This document shows positions 9,770 through 20,000 of a stretch of 64,000 nucleotides of DNA, piece after piece. Position 1 is the first letter of the stretch, and each line of letters starts with the position of its first letter. The stretch is from Cyclobacterium qasimii M12-11B (lineage in GTDB: Bacteria > Bacteroidota > Bacteroidia > Cytophagales > Cyclobacteriaceae). The translations under genes were made by a program, and so were the position numbers. The stretch covers positions 1-64,000 of the forward strand of contig NZ_ATNM01000099.1 of assembly GCF_000427295.1 (NCBI RefSeq), written 5' to 3'. Below the pieces are notes generated by a model. The model did no database searches. It had not been told where the DNA came from and was given only the letters and a program-made list of their open reading frames with translations.

Positions 9770-11260
9770 TCAATCTTCCGAAAAGCCCATTTCAGGGGTG
9801 TACAATAACTCCTTGGCTTCAAAATCATACAAAGTAAGCTCTCTCAGCTCATAATAAGCCGTCCAGAAATCTTTTAAAGACTCTACATAACGTCTTCTAT
9901 TTGTATCTTTATCTTGTTGGGCTATACCAAGATCCGTAATCGTTACATTACCGCTTTGGTACCTTCTGAAAGAAATCTCATACCGCTTGTCTGCTACTAA
10001 ATCGGAAGTCTTGCTAATTTCCAATTGGTCTTTTAGCATGATGAAATTCCTGACTTTAGTGAAAATTGTCTGCTCGAAAGTGATGATTTCCTGGTCTATT
10101 TCGAATTCAGTCAATTTTTGATTCGCCTTGGCCATACTCATTCGGGCTTTGTTCCTTCCCCAATCAAGTATCGGAACATTAATAGTCAAATTGACCAATG
10201 CTTGGGTATTGGGATTTGAATAAATGTCTGACCACATCAGGTCTGCTTTATTGTACCCATAGCTGGCATTCAAATTCATTTGAAATCTTTGTCCTCTGGC
10301 TTGAGCAACCACTGCTTGGGCTTGTAACCTTTCTCTATCGAATTTTATTGCATCTGATCTGTTTTGGAAAGCATATTCTATGGCATCCTCTACCCTCACC
10401 TGAAAATCAGGAATCTCTGAAGGCAACACCAAGTTAAGTGCTGTAGATTCATTTAAGCCAATATAGGATTTTAATTGTAAAGAAGATGATTCCATATCTA
10501 AACGCGCCTGAGCTACCCCTTGCCTCGCTTCCAATACCTGAAGTTCTACCTGAAGCAATTTATCTTCATAGGTAGTACCTATATTGTACCTTCCTTGTTC
10601 AATTTGTAATATTGCTTCAGAATTTAGAAGGTTTTTGGTAGCAATGTCTAAATTCACTTGAGCCACCAAAAAACTGAAAAACATTTGGGTCACCCTACCA
10701 CTTATTTGTTCCATTTCTTCAACATATTCTCGCTTACTTTCTTCGTAGAGTTTAGGCTCTATTTTCCTATCCCATTTATAACGATTATAGGCAAAAATCG
10801 GTTGAATCAAACGAACATTAACGGGAACCCCATTCCATCTTGTCTGGTTTTCATTGCCTGTGGCTAGAAAATTGTCAAACCTACTGGAAGAACTGTTTAC
10901 AGATATGGTACCACCAGTGGGACCTATAACCTGTCGCAATCCCAACTCAAGATCTGCATAATTTTGCCGTACCTCCCGAAACTCAATGGTCCCATCCGGT
11001 TGTTCGACACTATTGAAGGCTTGAGAGTAACTGGGTAGTGTACCTTCCAAATTTAATTGTGGGTTATAGTCTGACTGGTACAGTTTATAGATCCAGTAAT
11101 TATTTTCTCTTCTGGTATCGGCATTTAATGCAGCAGGGGATTGGTTTTTTGCCCTTGCAATAATGTCTTCAAGCGTATAGCTGACGACTTGTTGTGCACG
11201 ACCAGAAAAAATGATCAGAAAAAGAAGGGTGACCGTAACAATTAAGTATCTTTTATTCAT
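9770..11260 (-). CDS. TolC family outer-membrane efflux protein
   Basis: 496 residues with signal peptide MNKRYLIVTVTLLFLIIFSG. Long alpha-helical stretches rich in Gln, Glu and Ala occur twice (about residues 170-280 and 330-470). They contain LLQVELQVLEARQGVAQARL and ITDLGIAQQDKD, typical of the duplicated TolC/OEP hairpin domain. TolC trimers form the outer-membrane channel of tripartite exporters. The ATG overlaps the end of the permease gene by 8 bases, so the gene is the last cistron of an operon with the adaptor and permease. Confidence 0.88.
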   Translation of the reverse strand: MNKRYLIVTVTLLFLIIFSGRAQQVVSYTLEDIIARAKNQSPAALNADTRRENNYWIYKLYQSDYNPQLNLEGTLPSYSQAFNSVEQPDGTIEFREVRQNYADLELGLRQVIGPTGGTISVNSSSSRFDNFLATGNENQTRWNGVPVNVRLIQPIFAYNRYKWDRKIEPKLYEESKREYVEEMEQISGRVTQMFFSFLVAQVNLDIATKNLLNSEAILQIEQGRYNIGTTYEDKLLQVELQVLEARQGVAQARLDMESSSLQLKSYIGLNESTALNLVLPSEIPDFQVRVEDAIEYAFQNRSDAIKFDRERLQAQAVVAQARGQRFQMNLNASYGYNKADLMWSDIYSNPNTQALVNLTINVPILDWGRNKARMSMAKANQKLTEFEIDQEIITFEQTIFTKVRNFIMLKDQLEISKTSDLVADKRYEISFRRYQSGNVTITDLGIAQQDKDTNRRRYVESLKDFWTAYYELRELTLYDFEAKELLYTPEMGFSED

Positions 11261-12566
11261 ATCGTAAAGAAGTTATAGGGTCTTGACTTGCCGCACGCTT
11301 TGCAGGAGTGATACCAAAAACCAATCCTACAGTAGCGGCAACGCCAAAAGAAAGAATTATAGAACTTAGGGTGATGACCGTAGGGAAATCTGCAAAGGTA
11401 GACACCAAATGTGCCAGAACAATTCCCAGAATCACGCCTATCAGTCCTCCACTAACACTTATCATAATAGATTCAAATAAAAACTGATTAACAATATCGG
11501 TTTTTTTTGCTCCTAACGAAAGTCTTAGGCCAATTTCTTTTATTCTTTCCATCACAGAAGCCAGCATGATGTTCATAATCCCTATCCCCCCCACTAACAG
11601 CGAGATACCTGCTATTGCCCCAAGGACAATATTAAAAATATTTTGCGTGCGTTGTTGTTGCTTTAGTAAAAGCTCGGGGATTGTAATTTCAAAGTCAACC
11701 ACATTAAAATGTCTTCTTTGAAGCATTTTGGCCAAGACTTCAGCGGTAGGGTTCAGCAGTTCACTGTCTGAGACCTGAATCACCAACTTATCGATTTGGT
11801 GATAATTACTTGAATTGTTTCCATCCGAATCATTCAATCGGGACTCTGTAATCAGGTCTCTGTTCCGATAGCGTATCAACATGGTTTGGATGGGAATATA
11901 TACATCCATATTAAAATCTCTAATACCCAATTTGGAAATACTGGACTCGGAAACAATTCTTTCTTCCAGAATCCCTATTACTTCAAGCCATTGATTTCCA
12001 CTTTTAATCCTTTTCCCAATTGGGTTTTCATTGGGGAAAAATCTGGCTGCCACATTTCTACCAATGATACATACCGGATTTCCATCAATCAGGTTTTTCT
12101 CACTAAACATCCGGCCTTCCTTCAGCTGAAAATCGAGTACATCAAAATAAGCCACATCTACTCCTACCAGTTTTGCAGATCGTCGGATGCCACTTTTTAC
12201 GATATAAGTGTCCATGACAATTTCAGGACTGATTCTGTTGATCCCAGGAATGATATTTTGAATGGCGATAACATCATCAAGTTTTAGTCCTGGAGAAAAT
12301 TTACTTTTCTCCCTTTCCATGCCACTATTTTGATCTACCTGCTCTTCGATCTGTTCTACTATAGGTTCAATTACGATATTATTGACCCCTACGAGCTTGA
12401 TTTGCTCCATGATTTCCTGCTGGGCACCTGTACCAATGGCGAGCATTGCAATCACCGCAGCAACTCCAAAAATAATTCCTAATGCTGTTAATAATGAGCG
12501 AACCTTATTGGCCAAAACGGCTTCGAAAGCGATGTAGAAATTGGCTAATAACCTTTCATTGAACAT
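11253..12566 (-). CDS. MacB/FtsX-type ABC transporter permease
   Basis: 437 residues. TM1 (about residues 22-45, SLLTALGIIFGVAAVIAMLAIGTGA) opens the MacB periplasmic core domain (about 50-300). The FtsX domain follows, with three further membrane segments and the conserved RIKEIGLRLSLGAKKTDIVNQFLFES region. MacB-type permeases use ATP hydrolysis to drive an adaptor and TolC in exporting peptides, lipids or macrolides. No ATPase domain is fused to it and none lies next to it, which is unusual: a LolD/MacB-type ATPase must come from elsewhere or the exporter is incomplete. The gene lies 65 bases downstream of the adaptor. Confidence 0.88.
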   Translation of the reverse strand: MFNERLLANFYIAFEAVLANKVRSLLTALGIIFGVAAVIAMLAIGTGAQQEIMEQIKLVGVNNIVIEPIVEQIEEQVDQNSGMEREKSKFSPGLKLDDVIAIQNIIPGINRISPEIVMDTYIVKSGIRRSAKLVGVDVAYFDVLDFQLKEGRMFSEKNLIDGNPVCIIGRNVAARFFPNENPIGKRIKSGNQWLEVIGILEERIVSESSISKLGIRDFNMDVYIPIQTMLIRYRNRDLITESRLNDSDGNNSSNYHQIDKLVIQVSDSELLNPTAEVLAKMLQRRHFNVVDFEITIPELLLKQQQRTQNIFNIVLGAIAGISLLVGGIGIMNIMLASVMERIKEIGLRLSLGAKKTDIVNQFLFESIMISVSGGLIGVILGIVLAHLVSTFADFPTVITLSSIILSFGVAATVGLVFGITPAKRAASQDPITSLRYE

Positions 12567-12631
12567 AAATTATGGATTGGTTTGTCAGGGGGTTAAATTA
12601 CTTCTTGTCAAAAAACAATCTGACGTTGATA

Positions 12632-13939
12632 TTATTTAGACACGGAAGCCAAAGGCTCTTCCTCTTCTTTCGTCTGGTCTTGGTTTCTTTTACCATTTAA
12701 TTCCTCAAGTAAATTAATGGCTATATTTTCTCCCCAGTCAGGTGTATTTAAATAGACATATTGGCCCTGAGTCAAGCCTTTCTCTATCACTACATCATTG
12801 GCATTTGTCATCCCCAACAAAACTTCCTGCTTAGTACCATTTCTAAGGTAAACATAATTTATACTATCGCTGGCAACATTTACGGCCTCCAAAGGAACAT
12901 ACAATACATCGTCTAACTGATCCGCAATGATGGTATTGCTTGAAGTCATAGAAGGACGCAATAAAGGGTCACTTTCATTTACTTCTATAATCACCTCAAA
13001 CACCTTGGCATCTGAATTAGGTCTTTGTTGACCTACATTGGCCACTTTCTTAACCTCTCCTGTATATTTTTTGTCTGGAAAGGCGTCCATTCCCAATTCT
13101 ACTTGCTGCCCCCTTTTTACCCTTCTTATATCCACCTCATTTATATAGGTAATGCTTTGCATGGTAGTAAGGTCAGGTAGGGTGGCCACTACTGGGTTCC
13201 ATGAGTTGATTTGAGAACCTTCTTTCACTTTTGACCCTCTATAATCCACATAGATAACCATTCCATCTTGCGGAGCTGTGACAACGAATTTATCAAGCAC
13301 TTCCACCATTTGGCTTACTTCCAATTCATCCTCCCTAAGCTTGGCAGCAATCTCCATCATCCTGGCTTTTTCCTGAAGGGTTTTAATTCTATACCTTTCC
13401 TGGGCCTGATCCAACTCTCGTATTGCTTTCTCAACATTGTATTCATTTTGCTTTATGATAGCAGGCGGCTCAAATTGGGATTGTTCCAAAATCAATTCCT
13501 GCTCCTGGACAATGTATTTTTGATTGAGAATATTATCCCTTTCTACTCGAAGGTTTAAAGAGGTATCCAATTGGATTTGTTCATATTGTGCCCTGGTCTG
13601 CTCCAAGTCTAATTTCCGATCTTCAAGACGACCAAACAGTTCCGTTTTATCAATTGAGCAGATAAAATCTCCTTTTTGCACCACAGTACCTTCATCTACC
13701 ATTTTATCAATGGTAAAGCTACCAATTCGGAATCTTCGAGCCTCAGCAGGACCAAATACCTGAACGGAACGTAGGGCTTCTAATTCACCAGAAGTAGTGA
13801 TTTCTATACGAAACTCTCCTTGCTCAACAGTTGCCAGGATATTATTCTCCACTCCAGTGCTTCCTGAAGCAAAGAAAAAATACAAGGCTCCTATGACCAA
13901 TATGCTCCCAATGGCGACGTATATTAGATTCCTTTTCAT
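12632..13939 (-). CDS. HlyD/MacA-type periplasmic adaptor
   Basis: 435 residues. An N-terminal membrane anchor (residues 5-24) is followed by a lipoyl/barrel-sandwich half (VQVFGPAEARRFRIGSFTID) and a long coiled-coil hairpin (about residues 110-205, rich in Glu, Gln and Lys). The second lipoyl half (VVTAPQDGMVIYVDYRGSKV) and a beta-barrel domain complete it. Such adaptors bridge an inner-membrane pump and TolC. It is the first gene of the operon 13939 to 9770. The C-terminal tail is charged (Glu/Lys-rich). Confidence 0.88.
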   Translation of the reverse strand: MKRNLIYVAIGSILVIGALYFFFASGSTGVENNILATVEQGEFRIEITTSGELEALRSVQVFGPAEARRFRIGSFTIDKMVDEGTVVQKGDFICSIDKTELFGRLEDRKLDLEQTRAQYEQIQLDTSLNLRVERDNILNQKYIVQEQELILEQSQFEPPAIIKQNEYNVEKAIRELDQAQERYRIKTLQEKARMMEIAAKLREDELEVSQMVEVLDKFVVTAPQDGMVIYVDYRGSKVKEGSQINSWNPVVATLPDLTTMQSITYINEVDIRRVKRGQQVELGMDAFPDKKYTGEVKKVANVGQQRPNSDAKVFEVIIEVNESDPLLRPSMTSSNTIIADQLDDVLYVPLEAVNVASDSINYVYLRNGTKQEVLLGMTNANDVVIEKGLTQGQYVYLNTPDWGENIAINLLEELNGKRNQDQTKEEEEPLASVSK

Positions 13940-14124
13940 TTCATTTTATTTAATTACTCTCAAATTTAATCATTTTGAAACCCATGTCTTCCCCACATAG
14001 CATTTTATATAGCCATTAGAATAATAACTAAAGTGTCTTCTTGACAGTTAAATTCAAACTATAGCCTTCGACATCATGGGAAAATGATTTTTCGCAAACA
14101 AAGTGCCATTTCAACGGTACCTTA

Positions 14125-14132
14125 TATATTTG
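14125..14132 (+). promoter_or_regulatory. Possible -7 box in front of the methyltransferase
   Basis: TATATTTG fits the Bacteroidota -7 consensus TAnnTTTG and ends only four bases before the ATG at 14137. No good TTTG is seen at the -33 distance. If it is real, the transcript would start at or next to the start codon. Confidence 0.35.
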
Positions 14133-14136
14133 CAAT

Positions 14137-14900
14137 ATGAAATCAATTATTAGTTGGACAATCCGCCATATTCCCAGAAAATATTTGCAGCTTTTTAGCC
14201 ATTTTTTCCTAAAAGTCGCTGCAATTTTTTATTCGGGGACAAACGTATCGTGTAACATTTGCTTGAAGGGCTTTCGTAAGTTTTTGCCTTATGGAAGAAT
14301 TGCCAGAGAAAATGCGCTCTGCCCTAACTGCTTGGGTCTGGAAAGACATCGGCTTATGTGGCTCTTTTTACAAACAGAAACTGATTTCTTTAAAGCCCCA
14401 CAAAAAGTCCTCCATGTTGCTCCCGAGTTGTGCTTTCTGGATCGCTTCAAAAAATTAAAAACCTACAATACATCACTGGCGATATTGAATCCCCTTTGGC
14501 AGAAGTCAAAATGGACATTCATCAAATCCCTTTTCCTGACAATTCTTTCGATGTAGTATTTTGCAACCACGTCCTCGAACATGTGGCAGATGATTTGAAA
14601 GCCTGTGCTGAAATTAATAGGGTGCTGAAACCAAATGGTTGGGGGATCATACAGTCTCCCGTCTATGAGCAGGAGATCACCCTCGAAGACAATTCTATAA
14701 CCGACCCTAAAGAAAGAGAAAAAGTATTTGGCCAAAGTGACCATGTAAGGAAATATGGGAAAGATTATGCAAAAAGGCTTAGCCATTCTGGCTTAAGGGT
14801 TTTAGAAAATAATTTTGTACAGCACCTTCCAGAAGCATTGATAAAAAAACATGCCCTTCCTGAAAAAGAAATAATCTTCTATTGTCAGAAAGGGCATTGA
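14137..14900 (+). CDS. SAM-dependent methyltransferase (frameshifted)
   Basis: About 254 residues once one missing base is restored in the A-rich stretch 14448-14461. The first frame gives an N-terminal part with two Cys pairs (CNIC...CPNC) in a zinc-ribbon-like arrangement, followed by LERHRLMWLFL and the motif I-like VLHVAPELCF. The second frame continues with NLQYITGDIESPLAEVKMDI, DNSFDVVFCNHVLEHVADD (class I methyltransferase motif IV region) and EINRVLKPNGW. The two frames overlap in exactly the right place. This Cys-pair plus methyltransferase type is common in Bacteroidota, often near cell surface polysaccharide genes. The substrate is unknown. Confidence 0.8.
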
Positions 14901-14925
14901 TATAAACTTTGCCTTAGGGTAGGGA

Positions 14926-16023
14926 TTAACCTAACTTATCTACAAGGATTTCTACAATTCTTTTAGCAGTTTTCCCATCCCATAAATGTGGGATTTGGCC
15001 CTTCTTCCAATTCCCGGAAAATAATTTTTCCATGGCAGGCTTTATGGCTTTTGGATCTGTTCCAAGCAATTCATTGGTACCTTCAGTGATGGTTTCCGGA
15101 CGCTCGGTATTGTCTCTCAAGGTCATGCAAGGAACTCCCATTACTGTAGTTTCTTCCGTGATCCCTCCCGAGTCAGTGACTACTGCTTTTGCGCTTTCTA
15201 CAAGGTAGTTGAACTCAAGGTATCCTAATGGGTCGATCATGTGCAACCTATCATGAGAAATACCCAGGTTTTGCAACATCTTCTTGGTCCTTGGATGAAC
15301 AGGGAATACCAAAGGCAGACCACCAGAATGGTCTATGATTTCTTGTATAAGTTCTTTCAGTTTCTCCTCCTGATCCACATTGGCAGGTCTGTGTAAAGTC
15401 ATCACAATGTACTTGCCTTTTTCCAAGCCGATTTCATCCCATACTTCAGGTTTTTGAAATCTTGGGCGATGCTTCACCAAAGTATCGATCATGGTATTAC
15501 CCACATAGAAAATTCTTTCATTTCCAATTCCAGCTTTCCTTAGGCTTTCATTGGCTACCTCAGAGGTAGTGAAAAAATAATTGGTAATGCTATCGGTAAC
15601 CATTCGGTTAATTTCTTCTGGCATAGACCAGTCTCCTGACCTAATCCCAGCTTCCACATGCGCTACTTTTACATGTAGTTTTTGAGCTGTTATGGCACAA
15701 GCCATCGTCGAAGTTACATCTCCAACTACCAGACATATGTCCGGTTTGTCGCTCTCCATTAGCAATTTTTCATAACCTATCATGATAGCTGCCGTTTGTT
15801 CGGCCTGGCTACCACCACCTGCTCCAAGGTTTACATCTGGCTCTGGAATCCCCAACTGTTCAAAAAAGCTTCCAGACATGTTTTTGTCGTAATGTTGACC
15901 GGTGTGTATCAGTCTAAAAGTTATTGACTTTCCTTCTCCAGAAGCGGCGTTAATCGCATCTATTATTGGAGAAATTTTCATAAAATTAGGGCGAGCCCCT
16001 GCAATCAAGTCTACGCTTATCAT
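14926..16023 (-). CDS. wecB: UDP-GlcNAc 2-epimerase, non-hydrolysing
   Basis: 365 residues. It converts UDP-N-acetylglucosamine to UDP-N-acetylmannosamine, a precursor of surface polysaccharides. Family signatures are visible in order: GARPNFMKISPI at the start, LIHTGQHYDKNMSGSFFEQLGIPEP, VVGDVTSTMACAI, VAHVEAGIRSGDWSMPEEINR, MTLHRPANVD, FPVHPRTKK and VTDSGGITEETTVMGVPC. The length is normal and the frame is intact. The neighbours are a convergent methyltransferase and yaaA, not a full polysaccharide cluster. Confidence 0.95.
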   Translation of the reverse strand: MISVDLIAGARPNFMKISPIIDAINAASGEGKSITFRLIHTGQHYDKNMSGSFFEQLGIPEPDVNLGAGGGSQAEQTAAIMIGYEKLLMESDKPDICLVVGDVTSTMACAITAQKLHVKVAHVEAGIRSGDWSMPEEINRMVTDSITNYFFTTSEVANESLRKAGIGNERIFYVGNTMIDTLVKHRPRFQKPEVWDEIGLEKGKYIVMTLHRPANVDQEEKLKELIQEIIDHSGGLPLVFPVHPRTKKMLQNLGISHDRLHMIDPLGYLEFNYLVESAKAVVTDSGGITEETTVMGVPCMTLRDNTERPETITEGTNELLGTDPKAIKPAMEKLFSGNWKKGQIPHLWDGKTAKRIVEILVDKLG

Positions 16024-16258
16024 ATTTCAAAAATTAAATTTACCAAGTTTACCAAATAAATCTGAAAAAAATGGGGAATCACCCCCTAAATATTTCGACA
16101 AATTAAGAAAAATATTGAATAAGAAATAATATTCAATGTTTTTAAAAATTCAACTCTCCTATTAAGCACTCTCCTGAACAGAATCGAATCCTTTTAAAAT
16201 TAAATTCTTATAAAGCCTAACTGTTAGTTTTTATTTGTGAGGAGATGCTACTTTTTCT

Positions 16259-17008
16259 TCACCGGATGAAAACCCATTCATCCGCACTGCTTTTACTTTC
16301 CGAATACTCGTACTTTCCTTCATTAAAAGTTTTAAGCATTTCTGGATTTTCGACTTTGTTTTAATAATAAAATCCGTCATTAACCCCCTCGCTTGTTTGG
16401 AAAAAATACCAATGTTTTTATAAGCCCCGTTTTTATATTCCTTGAATACAGGACTCACAAGGGTAGATTTTAAATCCTTCTTTTTTACTACTTTAAAGTA
16501 TTCGTTGGATGCCAAATTGATAATGGTTTGATCCGCTGCTAAGTCATTTATTGCATTGGTGATTTTTGAGCCCCAAAATCCATAAAGATCTTTGGCTTTT
16601 TATTTTTAATTTAATTCCCATCTCCAATCTATAAGGCTGTATCCTATCCAAAGGACGTAAGAGTCCATACAAACCTGATAGAATCCTTAAATGGCCTTGC
16701 GCGAAGGAAAAATCTTCCTCGGAAAAAGAAGCCACATCGATATGGGTATACACATCACCTTTAAAGGCCAAGAGTGCTTGCTTGGAATTATCCCCATCAA
16801 ACACATCAGAAAACTGATGGTATCGCGCTACATTTAATTCAGCCAAATTTTCACTTACCCCCATTAATTCCTGAATTGCCTTACTGGATTTCTTTTTCAT
16901 TATTGCTACCAGTTCCCCTATCTCTTTTTTAAATTCAGGTTGGGTTTCGGTAGTTATATTTGTGGGGCTGTAGTCCAGTGTTTTTGCTGGAGAAATCAAT
17001 ACTATCAT
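16259..17008 (-). CDS. yaaA: YaaA/DUF328 peroxide stress protein (two frameshifts)
   Basis: YaaA lowers free iron and protects DNA during peroxide stress. The first frame starts MIVLISPAKTLDY and reads well to YRLEMGIKLKIK. Dropping one A from the A5 run (16597-16601) gives AKDLYGFWGSKITNAIN and then INLASNEYFKVVKKKDL. A second indel, one base missing near 16355-16362, changes the nonsense tail into ENPEMLKTFNEGKYEYSE and the family ending ADEWVFIR, with a stop at 16259-16261. The result is about 249 residues, close to the usual 250-260. With both repairs the protein matches the family end to end. As given, it would be a broken gene. Confidence 0.88.
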
Positions 17009-17011
17009 ACA

Positions 17012-20000
17012 CTATTCTATGACGACAATGGCGTCTCTTTTTATTTTGTTTATGTTTTGTTCCTCATTGGTAAACTTCACAACGATAGGATATGTTCCCG
17101 AAGGCACTTTTCTTCCATTAACCATGCCATCCCATCCACAGACAGAAATGTTCCCGGAAATATTTTCCTGTTCACAAAAATAAATTAATTCTCCCCAGCG
17201 ATTGTATATCAAAACTGAAAGTGCATCAATCTCTCCCGTGGTGTAAATCAAGAAGTTCCTGTCTGGATCATCAGGTCTAATTGCATTTGGGTAAACCACA
17301 TTTACTTCACACACTTCAGTGACCGTAAAGTTAAGGGTATAATCACATCCTTCGGCATCTATTACCATTAATGTATAGTTCCCTTCATCAACAGGTGTGA
17401 AAGATGGGTCAGTACTTACCAAAGCACCTCCCAATGACCATTCGTAGCTGTCCCAATTCCCTACATCAAGTGTTACCAAATCATTTGATGCCAAACAAAT
17501 ATCATAATTTGGAGACAATACTGGAGGAACAGCGTCTATTTGGTTAAGTGTAATTTGCTCAGTTCCAAGGAGACAACCAACAGCATTAAACAATTGAATC
17601 TCGTAGGTCCCTGGACTGCTAACGATCAGATTGGCCGTCTCTTCACCTACTAATAAATTTTTGGAAGCTCCTACTACATAATACCACTCAATTCGATCAA
17701 CCAATGATAAATCAGCTTCCGCTATAATTTCGGTCGTTACAACTCCTCCACAAAAACCAGCACTGGTTAAGACTATCTCTTCCTCTCCCGAAGGAATCTC
17801 ATAGGTGCCTGGCGCTGGAACAACACAGCCCAATTCATTGGCAACTTCGACCACATAGGATCCTTCAGGAAGTGCTATATTGATACTGGTTCTATCAATA
17901 AATGAAGCATTGGCTATTTCTCCTGTAGCTACGTTGGTAATGGTATATTCACCAGAGGCCGGATCTCCATCGAAAACAATTACAATGGCACCCTCTTGTG
18001 ATCCGGCATCACTACAGGATTCAGGCAGTGTAGAAACAGTAAAGGAGACATCATCAGGAGGCGTACTGTTTTCTACGACGGCAGAATGAGTCGTCTCGCA
18101 GGAACCAATATATCCTGTAAATGTATAGGTCCCAGGGGCCAGGTTATCAATGGTGATCTGGGAATTTTCCTGAATGTCAACAAACACTTCATCTGTCCCC
18201 TCTAAAACCAATCTATCCAATTGGGTACTTACCTCCACGACTATGCTACCATTAGTAATGGTGCAACTTTGTGAAGGAATAACATCCGTCACAGAAAACT
18301 CAGGCAAGCCAGTTACCTCCAATGTTGCCGTTCTTTCGACTAAACAATTACTGTTGAGTGGGTCAGCTGTTTGAAATAATAATTCGTACGATCCAGGTCC
18401 ATCAAGGTCACCAGTGTTCAATTCTAGTTCTTGGCTTTCTCCTATCAAGGAGTATTCTCCGTCTGAGCCATTGCGAATAGACCAGGTTCCTGACACAGGT
18501 GTATCTGGGGAAAGACTAACTGTATCACCATAGCAGACAGCTTCCGCTGACTGTTCGATTGTAAATTCAAAGGGTGGTCCTACAAAAACCGATTGACTGA
18601 CCGGGCAGGTTTGATATACATCATCCTCATCCTCACTCTCAAATTCTTCCGGAATAATATAGGCTACAAGCACTGTATAAATACTTTCTTCAGTAACTGT
18701 CAACTCATTGCTGCTCCCTACCACTACTCCCGCAGCATTTACCCAACGGAAATAATATTCACCAAGCCTTGGGTCCTCAGGATCAACTGCTACCAATGTT
18801 ATTTCCTCTCCGCAAAGAGATATTTCGGAGGGCAGGGTGATTACAGGGGTAGCAACAACCTCCACCTCATGCGTAAACACTTCTTCCCAAGGTGATCCAC
18901 ACCTGTCTACCTGTAACTGTACAGTATACATGCCTACTTCCTGAAAGAAATATTCCAGCTCTTGCAAATCTTCACCTCCATTCAAAAACTCATCAACGAC
19001 CTCTCCCTCTGAATCGAATATTGTCCAATTATAAATGTCAATATCTGGTTCACCACCACCTTCAAATACTCCTCTGGCGCCGATATCATTGCCCAGGCAA
19101 AGTCTATCTGGGCCATCGAGACTTGGGTCCGGAATGGAACTTCCTGAATTTTGGACAAATGAAGGCAATCCCAAATTAGTTGTACCTGGCATAGCTGCAA
19201 CTCCCTGTTGGGTAAAAGTAGAGGGATTACAAGTTCCTCCTACCTGGACTTGACCAATTTGATTGGATCCTACAACTGCTGAATAAATTTGCCCATCCGG
19301 ACCAATCTGCAATGCACCCAAGGCTAAACTTTCAGTACCCGAAATCACCGCTTTACTAGATAAGATACAACTTTCTATTTGGGCCTGAAATTTAGCATCC
19401 TCAAAACAATCAGGACAGACTGTGGTCACAGGATTTTCTGGATCACTGTTGTCTGTTTCCTCGAAACCTTGTATGAAATACTCTTCAATTCCCGGACCTC
19501 CATTGGTATAGGATACAAATACCCTATTGGAGTCGTCCGAAAACTCCAGTCCATAAATGTCTCCCTCAGTACCCAGGTCGAGTAAGGCATAAGGCTCCAT
19601 TTCTCCAGTTTCCTGATCGAAATCGAATATCTCCAGCTTATTGGATCCCCCTTCCTTAAAGGTAACTGCCACCTTATCACCATCAGAAGAAAATTTCATG
19701 GTGCCTGATCCATCACCGAAATCAAAATTACTACCAACCGAATTAAAGACTGGCTGAGCTATACCGTCATCATTCACAGGATACAAACGGTAAGTATTGT
19801 TCCCTTTCTCATGGAAAGCTACCCAGATGGTATCACCAGAATTAAAAGCCGCAGAATGTTGGGTACTGGGACTGAATAAAAGGTTGTCTTTGGTGACTAC
19901 ATTCCCTATCCCATCAGGGTTATCTCCCTTTATGTCTACTAGAGAATACCTTACTTCATTCTGACCTCCTGCTCCTAATTGGGTGGTAAATAGATAATAA

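Noticed and set aside
16231-16515. A separate 94-codon gene downstream of yaaA
   Set aside because: It begins with the conserved YaaA sequence LASNEYFKVV and is the middle of yaaA; its own C-terminal 35 residues are an out-of-frame reading of the YaaA end.
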